From contig NZ_JAGIXS010000001.1 of assembly GCF_030014915.1 (NCBI RefSeq), positions 1,488,001 through 1,552,000 on the forward strand: 64,000 nucleotides of DNA. The letters run 5' to 3'. Positions 56,005 through 64,000 of the stretch are shown here, one piece after another. Position 1 is the stretch's first letter. Each line of letters begins with the position of its first letter. The translations under genes were made by a program, and so were the position numbers. The notes beneath the pieces are model-generated. The model made no database searches. It was not told the origin of the DNA and saw only the letters and a program-made list of their open reading frames with translations. Source of the DNA: Pelomonas sp. V22. Its GTDB lineage: Bacteria > Pseudomonadota > Gammaproteobacteria > Burkholderiales > Burkholderiaceae_C.

Positions 56005-57711
56005 ATGGGACAAACACGGCTTTTGTCCGGCTTGCATATGACCTTGACTTTCTCGATGGGTCTGGACCCGGCGCTTGCCCAGCAGGTGCTGCGTCGGCTG
56101 GGCAGCGCGATGCTCGTGGTGTTCGGGCCCGAAGGGCAATTGCTCCATTGCAACGAGCTCGCAGAACAGCAGTTCGGGCGCGAGTTCCTTGCCCTGCCCA
56201 CCTTGCGCAGCCTGCTGCCCGACGACATGCGCGCGCAGCTCGAAGCCATGCTGCTGCCCGGCGAGCTGGGCCCCGACTTCAACGGCGAGCTGGCCTACCA
56301 GGGCAAGCGCACGCGCTGGTATTTCCAGCGCATCGAGGATGAGCTCGGCCGCCCTCACCTGCTGTGCTCGGGCGTGGACATCAGCGCCGAGCACCAGGCA
56401 CAGAAGCAGGCCGAAGCGCGCAGCGATGCGCTGCGTCAGCTGCTCTATCACGATGAATTGACGGGGCTCCTCAGCCGCCATGCGTTGCGCGAAGATCTGC
56501 TCGCCCGGGTGGCGCGTGCCGAGACCTTCGGCCTGCTTTCACTGAAGCTGGTGGACTTCGGCCTCTTGCGCGACAACTTCGGGCCGGAGGGCGCGGACGA
56601 GGTGCTGGTGGCCACGGCCGACACGCTGCGCGGCCTGCTGGAGCCGGGCCAGCTGCTGGCGCGCGAAGGCGGCGATGAATTCAGCATCGCCGTGCCCGCC
56701 GCCACGGGCGACGGCAGCGAGCTGCAGCGCCTGGGCCGCGCCATCCTCGCCCGCTTCAAGGCGCCGCTGCAGTTGCAGAGCACCGAGGTCAATGCCTCGA
56801 TTGCCATCGGCGTGGTGAACTACCCCGAGCATGGTCGCTCGCTGGAGGAGCTGCTGCGCAATGCCTCGACCGCCCTGCACAGCGCCCTCGAATCGCCCGG
56901 CAGCCACCTCACCGTCTACGAGCCACGCCTCTTGCTGCGGGCACGCGAGCGGCTCTGGCTGGACCATCACCTGCGCCGCGCTCTCGACCTGCACCAACTG
57001 GAGCTGCACTACCAGCCCAAGGTGTCCTTGGCGGGCGAGGCGACGACCAGTGTCGAAGCCCTGCTGCGCTGGCGTCACCCCAAGCGCGGCCTGATCCGGC
57101 CCGACCTCTTCATCGCGCGGGCCGAGAACAATGGCCAGATCGTGGCCATGGGCCGATGGGTCATCGTCAACGCAGCAGCCCAGGCCTCGCAGTGGCTGGC
57201 CCAGGGGCTGCGCGTGCGCATCGCCATCAACATCAGTGCCCGCCAGCTGTCCGACCCCGAGCTGCCGCGCTGGCTGGCGGAGTGCCAGCGCATCGCCCAT
57301 GGCCTGCTCGACGTGGAGCTGACCGAGAGCTGCGTGATCGAGGACGAGGACCGTGCCGAGGGCTTCATGCAGGAATGCCGGCTGCTCGGCTGCCAGGTCT
57401 TCCTGGACGACTTCGGCACCGGCTTCTCCTCGCTGGCCCAACTGGCGCGGCTGCCGCTGGATTCGATCAAGCTGGATCGCAGCTTCATCAATGCCGGCGG
57501 TGAGCGCGGCCAGGCGCTGATCCGCTCGCTGGTCACGGCCGCACGTGAGCTGGGGCTGAAGGTGATTGCCGAAGGCGTCGAGACGCAGGCGCAGGCCGAT
57601 TGGCTGCGCGGCATGCAGGTCGACATGGCCCAGGGCTGGCTCTATGCACCGGCCCTGCCCGCGCGGGAGTACCAGGCCTGGCTGGCGACGCAGGGCGCCA
57701 AGAAGCCCTGA
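56005..57711 (+). CDS. GGDEF-EAL protein, probable c-di-GMP phosphodiesterase
   Basis: About 568 residues: a PAS-like N-domain (about 25-130), GGDEF (222-226, EGGDEF intact) and EAL (351-353, EALLRWRHP). In the cyclase domain the first metal-binding Asp position is Lys (LKLVDFGLLRDNFG) and the GH pair is GP, so cyclase activity is doubtful. The EAL domain keeps NISARQL, ELTES, DDFGTGFSSL, KLDRSF and EGVET, so it should cut c-di-GMP. The start is unclear: GTG 55990, ATG 56005 or ATG 56038. Confidence 0.9.
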   Translation: MGQTRLLSGLHMTLTFSMGLDPALAQQVLRRLGSAMLVVFGPEGQLLHCNELAEQQFGREFLALPTLRSLLPDDMRAQLEAMLLPGELGPDFNGELAYQGKRTRWYFQRIEDELGRPHLLCSGVDISAEHQAQKQAEARSDALRQLLYHDELTGLLSRHALREDLLARVARAETFGLLSLKLVDFGLLRDNFGPEGADEVLVATADTLRGLLEPGQLLAREGGDEFSIAVPAATGDGSELQRLGRAILARFKAPLQLQSTEVNASIAIGVVNYPEHGRSLEELLRNASTALHSALESPGSHLTVYEPRLLLRARERLWLDHHLRRALDLHQLELHYQPKVSLAGEATTSVEALLRWRHPKRGLIRPDLFIARAENNGQIVAMGRWVIVNAAAQASQWLAQGLRVRIAINISARQLSDPELPRWLAECQRIAHGLLDVELTESCVIEDEDRAEGFMQECRLLGCQVFLDDFGTGFSSLAQLARLPLDSIKLDRSFINAGGERGQALIRSLVTAARELGLKVIAEGVETQAQADWLRGMQVDMAQGWLYAPALPAREYQAWLATQGAKKP

Positions 57712-57729
57712 AACCGGGTGGGCGCTGCC

Positions 57730-58419
57730 TCAGGACCAGAGGTCCAGTGGCGGCTCGTGGCCTATGGCCCTCAGCAGGTCGCTGCGCGAGATGAAGCCGA
57801 TGGCGCGGCCGGTGTCGTCGTCGACCACAGGCAATCCAGGCAGGCGCAGCTCATGCAGGACCTGCGAGACCTCGCGTATCGGCGTGTCGGCACTGACGGC
57901 CGGCAGCGGCGTGGTCATGGCGCTGCTGACCGGCTGCTGCAGACGCTCGCGCCATTCGGCCCAGGCGGCGAGGTCGGCATGGGCCGGTGAGAGCTGCGGC
58001 AGCTCGGCCCGCACCAGCAGGCCCACCGGCCGCTGCAGATCGTCCAGCACCGGCGCCTGGGCGAGGCGCGCGTCCAGCAGGCGCTGCCAGGCCACGGCCA
58101 GGCTGAGCGTCAGCGGCAGGCCGAGCACACGCGGCGTCATCAGCTCGCGCACCCGGGTCAGGCGCTGGCGCTTGGGTTGGCTGGCGCGCGCGGCCTGGGC
58201 ATAGGCGGCCACAGCAGCACGCGGCAGCGCTTCGCCGCCGCCGGCCGGGTGTTGTTGTTGATGCTGGGGGCCGACGCCGGTCACGGCCAGCTCGGCCTGG
58301 GTGCCGACCACGGGAGACCCGGCGCGCAGCCGGGCCACGGCCCGCACCGGCTCCAGTTCGCGCAGGCCTTCGAGGGCGCCGCTGTAGACGCGACCGTTCA
58401 ATCCGTAGATCGTGAACAT
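57730..58419 (-). CDS. CBS domain pair protein linked to the oxidase operon
   Basis: A 229-residue soluble protein. The N-terminus (MFTIYGLNGRVYSGALEGLRELEPVRAV) is a segment seen in a CBS-protein family of Burkholderiales. Two CBS motifs follow (RELMTPRVLGLPLTLSLAVAWQRLLDARLAQAPVLDD and AMTTPLPAVSADTPIREVSQVLHELRLPGLPVVDD), which usually bind adenosine nucleotides. It is last in the cytochrome oxidase cluster on the - strand, 40 bases after the subunit IV gene. Confidence 0.85.
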   Translation of the reverse strand: MFTIYGLNGRVYSGALEGLRELEPVRAVARLRAGSPVVGTQAELAVTGVGPQHQQQHPAGGGEALPRAAVAAYAQAARASQPKRQRLTRVRELMTPRVLGLPLTLSLAVAWQRLLDARLAQAPVLDDLQRPVGLLVRAELPQLSPAHADLAAWAEWRERLQQPVSSAMTTPLPAVSADTPIREVSQVLHELRLPGLPVVDDDTGRAIGFISRSDLLRAIGHEPPLDLWS

Positions 58420-58459
58420 CGGCCCATTCTGCCGCCGCGCGGGGCCGCAGGCCGCAGCC

Positions 58460-58777
58460 TCAGCCGCCGAAGTGCAACAACCTGCTCGCCCAGGTGTAGC
58501 CGGCCTCGGACGACATCAGGCCGATCAGCACCAGCAGCACCAGCGGCGGCAACAGGATGGCGCAAATCAGGGCCATGCGCTCCCAGGCCATGTGCATGAA
58601 GACGGCAATGATCAGCCCGGCCTTCAGCGCCATGAAGCTCAGCACCAGGGTCCAGCGCAAGAGGCCATGGAACTGGAAGTAGTCCACCATGTAGGAGAAC
58701 GCGCTGAGCACGAACAGCAGGATCCAGACCTTGAAGTAGAGGCCCAGCGGATGTTGTTGGCCAGATTCGGATGACAT
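58460..58777 (-). CDS. Cytochrome c oxidase subunit IV-like
   Basis: A 105-residue protein with three membrane helices (VWILLFVLSAFSYMVDYF, WTLVLSFMALKAGLIIAVFMHM, LICAILLPPLVLLVLIGLM). The segment LKAGLIIAVFMHMAWER is the usual mark of prokaryotic subunit IV. An AAGGAGG ribosome site stands 8 bases before the ATG. It aids assembly or stability of the oxidase. Confidence 0.88.
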   Translation of the reverse strand: MSSESGQQHPLGLYFKVWILLFVLSAFSYMVDYFQFHGLLRWTLVLSFMALKAGLIIAVFMHMAWERMALICAILLPPLVLLVLIGLMSSEAGYTWASRLLHFGG

Positions 58778-58792
58778 GCCGCACCTCCTTCT

Positions 58793-59467
58793 TCACCAGA
58801 GATAGAACAGGGCAAATATGAACACCCAGACCAGATCGACGAAGTGCCAGTACAGGCCGGCGATCTCGACGATCTGGTAGCCGCGCTTCTCATAGTCGCC
58901 GCGCCGCACCTTGAGCGCCACGACCAGCAGGTAGATCACACCCAGCGACACATGCAGGCCGTGGAAGCCCGTGATCATGAAGAACACCGCGCCGAACTGG
59001 GCCGCGCCCATCGGGTTGCCCCAGGGGCGAATGCCTTCATCGACGATCAGCTTGGTCCACTCGAAGGCCTGCATGCCGACGAAGGTGGCGCCGAGGAGGC
59101 CGGTTGCCAGCATCAGCTTGAAGGTGGTGGCGCGGTCGCGCCGGTAGGCGTAGTTGACCGCCAAGGCCATCGTGCCGCTGCTGGTGATCAGCACGAAGGT
59201 CATGATGGCGATCAGCAGCAGGGGCACGTCCACGCCACCCACATGCAGCGAGAACACATGGCTCGGGTTGGGCCAGGGCACGGTGGTGGAACTGCGCACC
59301 GTCATGTAGCCGGTCAGGAAGCAGCTGAAGACGAAGGTGTCGCTGAGCAGGAATATCCACATCATGGCCTTGCCCCAGGAGACCTTGAAGGCCGCCCGGT
59401 CGCCCGACCAGTCCTGCACCAGGCCGCGCCAGCCCGAGGGCGCCGTGGTGTGTGCGTTGCCACTCAT
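58793..59467 (-). CDS. ctaE: Cytochrome c oxidase subunit III
   Basis: A 224-residue subunit III with helix blocks including FLLSDTFVFSCFLTGY and the family marks GFHGLHVSLGVIYL and YWHFVDLVWVFIFALFYLW. It sits between the two smaller subunit genes and has an AAGGAGG site. Subunit III stabilises subunit I and eases proton uptake. A second, divergent member of the family lies upstream (59499-60083). Confidence 0.92.
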   Translation of the reverse strand: MSGNAHTTAPSGWRGLVQDWSGDRAAFKVSWGKAMMWIFLLSDTFVFSCFLTGYMTVRSSTTVPWPNPSHVFSLHVGGVDVPLLLIAIMTFVLITSSGTMALAVNYAYRRDRATTFKLMLATGLLGATFVGMQAFEWTKLIVDEGIRPWGNPMGAAQFGAVFFMITGFHGLHVSLGVIYLLVVALKVRRGDYEKRGYQIVEIAGLYWHFVDLVWVFIFALFYLW

Positions 59468-59498
59468 CGCTTGCCTCCTTCGTTCGCTTACTCAGCCT

Positions 59499-60083
59499 CT
59501 AGCGCAGCGTGCCGCAGATGGCGCGCACCACGTCGGGCGTCATCCAGCCCAGCAGGCCGAACAGGAGCACCCAGACCAGCAACAGGAAATGCCAGTAGCG
59601 CGCCAGCAGAGCCACGCGCCAGGCCTCGGCGCCCTTGCGGCTGGCCAGCAGCCAGCCGCCGAGGCCGCCGATCACGTGCAGGCCGTGCAAGGCCGTCAGC
59701 ACGTACAGGAAACTGCCGGCCGGGTTGCCCACCGGCAGCAGCTTGCGGCTGGCCAGCTCGTCCCAGCCCCACAGCTGGCTGACGACAAAGAGCCCGGCGC
59801 AGAGCGCGCCCCAGCGCAGCAGAGCGCCGGCCTGGCCGCGCCTTTTTGCCAGCTCCAGCGCTGCGCTGCCGGCCACCAGCAAAGCCGTGGACAGCCAGAA
59901 CTGCCAAGGCATGGCCAGCGGGTAGCCCTCCAGCCCGTCGAGCCGCATCACATAGGCGGCGATGAAGAGCGTGAACAGCGAGCAGGCCACGGCGATGAAG
60001 AACCACAGCGCGATGCTGGCGGCCGAACCGGGGGCGCCCCGCCCTCCCCGCATCGGCATGCCCATCGTGGCGCTGGCGCTCAT
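59499..60083 (-). CDS. Divergent second subunit III-like protein
   Basis: A 194-residue membrane protein of the subunit III fold. TALHGLHVIGGLGGWLLA and YWHFLLLVWVLLFGLL match, but the Asp of the HFVD motif in the neighbour is Leu here and the rest is diverged. The start overlaps the ctaD stop as ATGA. It may be a structural partner of the first subunit III, or a smaller copy of it that arose by duplication. Confidence 0.75.
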   Translation of the reverse strand: MSASATMGMPMRGGRGAPGSAASIALWFFIAVACSLFTLFIAAYVMRLDGLEGYPLAMPWQFWLSTALLVAGSAALELAKRRGQAGALLRWGALCAGLFVVSQLWGWDELASRKLLPVGNPAGSFLYVLTALHGLHVIGGLGGWLLASRKGAEAWRVALLARYWHFLLLVWVLLFGLLGWMTPDVVRAICGTLR

Positions 60084-61855
60084 GCCGCTGCTCCGCGCGG
60101 CTGCACGCCGCCATGCTCATCGGGCTCCTGCCCACCGTCCGAGGGCGGCGCCGTCTGCGTCACGAAGTCGTCCTTGGTGCCAGGCACGTTGTAGGCATAG
60201 GCCCAGCGGTGCACCACCGGCAGGCGCGGGCCCCAGTTGCCATGCTTGGGCGGCGTGTCCGGTGTGAGCCATTCCAGCGAGGCGGCGCGCCAGGGGTTGG
60301 GCTCCGCCTTGCGGCCCTTGAAAGCGCTCCAGATCAGGTTCCAGACGAAGACCAGCTGCACCACGCCGACGATCAGGGCCACCACGCTGATGAAGGCATT
60401 CAGCTGGTGGGCCGACACCGGGATGAAGGCGTAGTCATCGAAGTTGTAGTAGCGCCTCGGCATGCCCAGGAGCCCCAGGTAATGCATGGGGAAATAGATC
60501 AGATAGGTGCCGAGGAAGGTCACCCAGAAATGGAACAGCCCGAGGCGGTCGTCCAGCATGCGGCCGCTGATCTTGGGGTACCAGTGGTAGATCGCACCGA
60601 ACACCACCAGGAGCGGCGCCACGCCCATGACCATGTGGAAATGCGCGACGACAAAGTAGGTACCCGAGAGCGGAATGTCGACCGACACATTGCCGAGGAA
60701 CAGCCCGGTCAGGCCGCCGATGATGAAGGTCGAGATGAAGGCCAGGGCGAACAGCATGGGCACCGTGAGGTGGATGTCGCCGCGCCACAGCGTGAGCAGC
60801 CAGTTGTAGACCTTGATGGCCGTGGGCACGGCAATGATCAGGGTGCTGGTGGCGAAGAAGAAGCCGAAGTACGGATTCATGCCGCTGACGAACATGTGGT
60901 GGGCCCAGACCACGAAGCTCAAGCCCCCGATGGCGACGATGGCCCAGACCATCTGCCTGTAGCCAAAGATGCACTTGCGCGCATGCACGCTGATCAGGTC
61001 GGACACCAGGCCAAAGGCCGGCAGGGCCACGATGTAGACCTCGGGGTGGCCGAAGAACCAGAACAGATGCTGGAACAGCAGCGGCGTGCCGCCCTTGTAG
61101 GCCGTGACCTGGCCGAGGCTGACCAGGGCCGGCATGAAGAAACTCGTGCCTATGGTCTTGTCGAGCAGCATCATCACGGCCGAGACGAAGAGCGCCGGAA
61201 AGGCCAAGAGGGCCAGCACGGTGGCGGTGAAGATGCCCCAGACGGTGAGCGGCATGCGCAGCAGGGTCATGCCTTCGCAGCGCGCCTGCAGCACCGTGGT
61301 CACGTAGTTGAGGCCGCCCATGGTGGCTGCCACGATGAAGATGGCCAGGGACACCAGCATCAGGATGATGCCCCAGTCATGCCCGGGCGTTCCGGGCAGG
61401 ATGGCCTGCGGTGGATAAAGCGTCCAGCCCGCCCCGGTGGGCCCGCCCGTGACGAAGAAGCTGGCCAAGAGCACCAGCACGGACAGCAGGTAGAACCAGA
61501 AGCTCAGCATGTTCAGATACGGGAACACCATGTCCCGGGCGCCCACCATCAAGGGGATCAGGTAGTTGCCGAAGCCGCCGAGGAACAGCGCCGTCAGCAG
61601 GTAAACCACCATGATCATTCCGTGCATGGTGACGAACTGGTAGTAGCGCTCCGCCGTGATGAACTCGAACACGCCGGGAAAGCCGATCTGCAGCCGCATC
61701 AGGTCGGACAGCAGGAGGCCGATCAGGCCCACGAACACGGCCACGCCGCCGTACTGAAGGGCGATCACCTTGTGGTCCTGGCTCCAGACGTACTTGGTCC
61801 AGAAGCTGGTGGGCTCGTGATGTTCTTCGTCGTGATCGTGCGCGTCATGGGACAT
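60080..61855 (-). CDS. ctaD: Cytochrome c oxidase subunit I
   Basis: A 591-residue heme-copper oxidase subunit I, type A. Key parts are HGMIMVVYLLTALF, the D-channel Asp region GNYLIPLMVGARDMVFPYLN, GHPEVYIVALPAFG (active site, type A1), AHHMFVSGM and VVAHFHMVMG (heme ligands). Twelve membrane helices are expected. An AGGAGA site precedes the ATG. It reduces O2 to water and pumps protons. Confidence 0.97.
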   Translation of the reverse strand: MSHDAHDHDEEHHEPTSFWTKYVWSQDHKVIALQYGGVAVFVGLIGLLLSDLMRLQIGFPGVFEFITAERYYQFVTMHGMIMVVYLLTALFLGGFGNYLIPLMVGARDMVFPYLNMLSFWFYLLSVLVLLASFFVTGGPTGAGWTLYPPQAILPGTPGHDWGIILMLVSLAIFIVAATMGGLNYVTTVLQARCEGMTLLRMPLTVWGIFTATVLALLAFPALFVSAVMMLLDKTIGTSFFMPALVSLGQVTAYKGGTPLLFQHLFWFFGHPEVYIVALPAFGLVSDLISVHARKCIFGYRQMVWAIVAIGGLSFVVWAHHMFVSGMNPYFGFFFATSTLIIAVPTAIKVYNWLLTLWRGDIHLTVPMLFALAFISTFIIGGLTGLFLGNVSVDIPLSGTYFVVAHFHMVMGVAPLLVVFGAIYHWYPKISGRMLDDRLGLFHFWVTFLGTYLIYFPMHYLGLLGMPRRYYNFDDYAFIPVSAHQLNAFISVVALIVGVVQLVFVWNLIWSAFKGRKAEPNPWRAASLEWLTPDTPPKHGNWGPRLPVVHRWAYAYNVPGTKDDFVTQTAPPSDGGQEPDEHGGVQPRGAAA

Positions 61856-61900
61856 GGCGGGCGTCTCCTGTGATCGTTCGGATGCGACTGCGGCGGCCGC

Positions 61901-62989
61901 TTACTTGGCCAGCGATTCGATGTAGGCGGCCAGGGCGGCCAGCTCGGCCTCGGTCAGTTCGGACTTGGGCATCACCGGCGGGAAGCCCTTGACCACGCGC
62001 GACTGCGGCTCCTTGATCTCCTGCATCAGGAAGGCCAGGTCCACCTTGGCCTGGCTGCCATCGGCAAAGGTCTCGGTCTTGCCGAACAGGCCCTTCCAGC
62101 TGGGGCCCACGCCAGGGCTGCCATCCACCGAATGGCAGGCCACGCAGGCCTTGCTCTTGGCCAGCGCCATGCCCACGTCCACCGGGCTGGAAGCATCGGC
62201 CTGAGCCGGCGCCGAGCGGCTGGGCTGGGCCTTGATCCAGGCGTCGAAGGCTGCGCCGGGCAGCACCACCACGGCGCCGCGCATATTGGCGTGGCCCACG
62301 CCGCAAAGCTGGGCGCACATGGCCTCGAAGCGGCCGGCCACCGTGGGCGTGAACCAGAAGCTGCTGACCTGGCCCGGCACCATGTTCATGCGGGCGCGGA
62401 ACTGCGGCACGTAGAAGTCGTGCAGCACGTCGATGGAGCGCAGCAGCATCTTGACCGGCCGGTCCTGCGGCAAGCGCAGCTCGCTGCCTTCGATCAGCGG
62501 ATCGTCATTGCCGGCTGGATCGTCCGGGTCGAGGCCGAAGGGATTGCTGGCCGAGATGAAGCGCGCATCGCTGCGACCCAGCTTGCCGTCGGGCCCGGGG
62601 AAGCGGTAGCGCCATTGCCACTGGTTGCCCAGCACCTCGACCTCCATCGCATGGCTGGGTGGTCGCACGTAGTCGGCATAGACCGACAGGCCCGGCGCCA
62701 GCAGCGCGGCAATGCCGATGGCGGTGACGATGGTCAGCCAGCGCTCCAGCTTGTGGTTGGTCGGCTGGTAGGCCGGGCGCTCGCCCTGGCCACGCCGGAA
62801 GCGCAGCAACGTGTAGGCCAGAAAGCCGTTGAGCACGACAAAGAAGATGCCGGTGATCACGAAGGTGATCGTCAGCGTCTTGTCCATATCGCGCCAGTTC
62901 GACGCCAGCGGCAGCGCATGCCAGGGCGCGATGAAGTGGAACAGCAGCGAGCCCACCACCATCACGAGCAGGACGATCACCATCAGCAT
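61901..62989 (-). CDS. ctaC: Cytochrome c oxidase subunit II fused to cytochrome c (caa3 type)
   Basis: A 362-residue subunit II. After N-terminal membrane segments (residues 1-20, 40-62 and 84-106) comes a CuA domain with His190, Cys225, Cys229, His233 and Met236, then a C-terminal cytochrome c with the heme site CVACH (282-286) and a likely Met ligand in PPVMPKSEL. The fusion defines a caa3-type enzyme. An extra hydrophobic N-terminal segment is present beyond the usual two. An AAGGAGG site stands 6 bases before the ATG. Confidence 0.95.
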   Translation of the reverse strand: MLMVIVLLVMVVGSLLFHFIAPWHALPLASNWRDMDKTLTITFVITGIFFVVLNGFLAYTLLRFRRGQGERPAYQPTNHKLERWLTIVTAIGIAALLAPGLSVYADYVRPPSHAMEVEVLGNQWQWRYRFPGPDGKLGRSDARFISASNPFGLDPDDPAGNDDPLIEGSELRLPQDRPVKMLLRSIDVLHDFYVPQFRARMNMVPGQVSSFWFTPTVAGRFEAMCAQLCGVGHANMRGAVVVLPGAAFDAWIKAQPSRSAPAQADASSPVDVGMALAKSKACVACHSVDGSPGVGPSWKGLFGKTETFADGSQAKVDLAFLMQEIKEPQSRVVKGFPPVMPKSELTEAELAALAAYIESLAK

Positions 62990-63009
62990 GGGAGCCTCCT
63001 TCGAAGGCA

Positions 63010-63057
63010 GCGACGGCGCCGAGTGGCGCCGTCGCGGGGATCCATCTCAGTCTGAGA
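63010..63057 (-). other. Hairpins between the membrane-protein gene and ctaC
   Basis: A perfect 11-bp stem with a GAGT loop (63010-63035, arms GCGACGGCGCC / GGCGCCGTCGC) and a 6-bp palindrome (TCTCAG-T-CTGAGA, 63045-63057) that overlaps the stop of the upstream gene. No U run follows. They may mark an mRNA cleavage point that sets different levels for the first gene and the oxidase genes. Confidence 0.5.
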
Positions 63058-63553
63058 TCCTGCTGCGTTGAGCCAGCTTCCAGTAGGTCAGTGCAGCCGT
63101 CATGCCGAAGACCATGTGCCCGATCAGCGTGGCCCAGCCGCGCAGCTCGGTGATCCAAGGGAAGACATTGCTCCAGCCATGCATGCTGATGACGTAGACG
63201 CCGATGCCGAACACCGCGCCTATGGTCTCGATCATCGGCACGCTGGATTCGTAGTGGAAGCCAGCAACGATGAAGGCCAGACACAGCGCGAACACCACGC
63301 CGAGCAGGTAGTGGGTGACCAGGGCCACGGCCACCACGCCGAGGCTGAAGGCGTTGTCCTGCAAGGCGCTGGGGCCCAGCACGATGGCCGAGACCAGGTG
63401 CGAGGTCCGCCAGGTATCGCCCGTGACCATGATGGACGACCAGACCAGGTCCAGCACCATCAACACGGCGCCTGCCACCAGGCCTGACACGATGGCTGCC
63501 AGCCAATCCGGCGCCCGGCGTTCCCACTGGTGCGGGTGCATTTCGAGTTCCAT
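63047..63553 (-). CDS. Conserved four-helix membrane protein upstream of the oxidase
   Basis: A 168-residue protein with about four membrane helices (LAAIVSGLVAGAVLMVLDLVW; VVAVALVTHYLLGVVFALCLAFIVAGF; IETIGAVFGIGVYVISM; LIGHMVFGMTAALTYWKLA). It precedes ctaC on the same strand. I know no activity for it; position suggests a role in oxidase assembly or proton/electron handling. ATG 63553 follows a GGGAGG site. Confidence 0.75.
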   Translation of the reverse strand: MELEMHPHQWERRAPDWLAAIVSGLVAGAVLMVLDLVWSSIMVTGDTWRTSHLVSAIVLGPSALQDNAFSLGVVAVALVTHYLLGVVFALCLAFIVAGFHYESSVPMIETIGAVFGIGVYVISMHGWSNVFPWITELRGWATLIGHMVFGMTAALTYWKLAQRSRISD

Positions 63554-63630
63554 GAACACCTCCCTCTTTGGAGCGGTAGAACGGACAAGGAAACTGATCT
63601 GCGGTGGACCCGATGGCGCTGCATTGTCTC

Positions 63631-63644
63631 TTGATGCAGCTCAA
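63631..63644. promoter_or_regulatory. FNR/ANR-like box upstream of the oxidase operon
   Basis: TTGAT-N4-CTCAA is a nine-of-ten match to the FNR/ANR/DNR consensus TTGAT-N4-ATCAA. It is 78 bases before the first gene of the oxidase operon. It suggests control by oxygen. The -10 region on the - strand is not clear. The other bases of the 241-base gap (63554-63794) show no gene. Confidence 0.5.
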
Positions 63645-63794
63645 GGCCCAGGGCGTGCGCGACTTATACGCCCGGGCCTGGGGGCCCGCAAGCGGGCATG
63701 CCTGCACAGACAAAACCTGGCCCCTACAAAGGTGCATGCCCCAGCGCGAGGCACCTGGGCAACACCCGACCCCAGCGGGAAATCACCTAGGCAC

Positions 63795-64000
63795 CTAGCC
63801 CGGCACCGGCATCGCCGTCTCGTACTTGACCTCGCGCAGCACCACATTGCTGCGCACGCTGGCCACGCCGGGCAGCTTGAAGATCTTGGCTTGCAGGAAC
63901 TGGTCGTAGGCCTTCATGTCGGGCGCCACGATCTTCATCACGTAGTCGGCCTCGCCGGTGATGGCCTGGCATTCGATGATCTCGGGGCTGGCTCGCACCA
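63795..64000 (-). CDS. Lrp/AsnC family regulator, C-terminal part
   Basis: The last 67 codons of a regulator that continues past the end of the window. RASPEIIECQAITGEADYVMKIVAPDMKAYDQFLQAKIFKLPGVASVRSNVVLREVKYETAMPVPG is the RAM (ligand-binding) domain of the Lrp/AsnC family, including the GEADYVMKIVAPDM strand. The DNA-binding part lies outside. Target unknown. Confidence 0.92.
   Translation of the reverse strand, partial: VRASPEIIECQAITGEADYVMKIVAPDMKAYDQFLQAKIFKLPGVASVRSNVVLREVKYETAMPVPG

Overview
This is about 64 kb of ordinary chromosomal DNA from a high-GC betaproteobacterium. Gene order and protein content point to the order Burkholderiales, probably a Roseateles/Pelomonas/Rubrivivax-like member. 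The main reasons are the run tyrS, M23 peptidase, anmK, erpA, rpsI, rplM; a type II secretion operon ending in N-D-E-F; a PEP-CTERM protein; a second infA; and pilT-pilU facing a YggS gene. I see no rRNA, tRNA, CRISPR array, insertion sequence or prophage. Almost every base is in a housekeeping or regulatory gene, and the long antisense reading frames are high-GC shadows.

Layout. 1-5824: end of a type II secretion operon (gspM-N-D-E-F). 5844-10149: a 5'-nucleotidase and a very large tricorn-like S41 protease. 10150-13806: a regulated island with LacI-type palindromes, a PEP-CTERM exoprotein and a lipoprotein with a CehA/McbA-like metallohydrolase domain. 13832-19442: tyrS, the cell-wall pair (M23 endopeptidase, anmK), erpA and rpsI-rplM. 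19512-24668: GNAT, DUF2726 and SrkA kinase genes, then htpG behind a textbook sigma-32 promoter. 24705-28499: aroG with an aromatic leader-peptide attenuator, tldD and a LysR gene. 28553-32924: small membrane and envelope genes plus the conserved rsmI/yraN-diaA-dolP block. 32925-36832: a beta-hydroxyacid dehydrogenase, pilU and pilT, and a YggS gene. 37053-45187: a chemoreceptor, a lone TonB-like domain, a TetR regulator, a secreted hydrolase opposite a CadC-like TPR regulator, a class III cyclase-like protein and RbgA. 45188-57711: a hybrid histidine kinase, a beta-oxidation operon, an MFS carrier, MtfA, infA, an unknown gene and a GGDEF-EAL protein. 57730-63644: a caa3-type cytochrome oxidase operon with an FNR-like box upstream. 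63795-64000: the end of an Lrp/AsnC regulator.

The most notable non-coding signal is upstream of aroG (25879-26024). A 25-codon leader peptide has seven aromatic codons out of eight in a row (YFFAFFWF). It is followed by a 12-bp terminator hairpin with a long U run. Leader codons 18-20 can pair with the first arm of that hairpin. This has the architecture of transcription attenuation of the entry enzyme of the shikimate pathway.

Other points worth a look are three CTGAA direct repeats spaced one and two helical turns apart between a secreted hydrolase and a CadC-like regulator; tandem hairpins between pilT and pilU; a hexanucleotide repeat at a convergent gene junction; a class III cyclase-like protein of unknown function; and the oxidase cluster with two subunit III genes.
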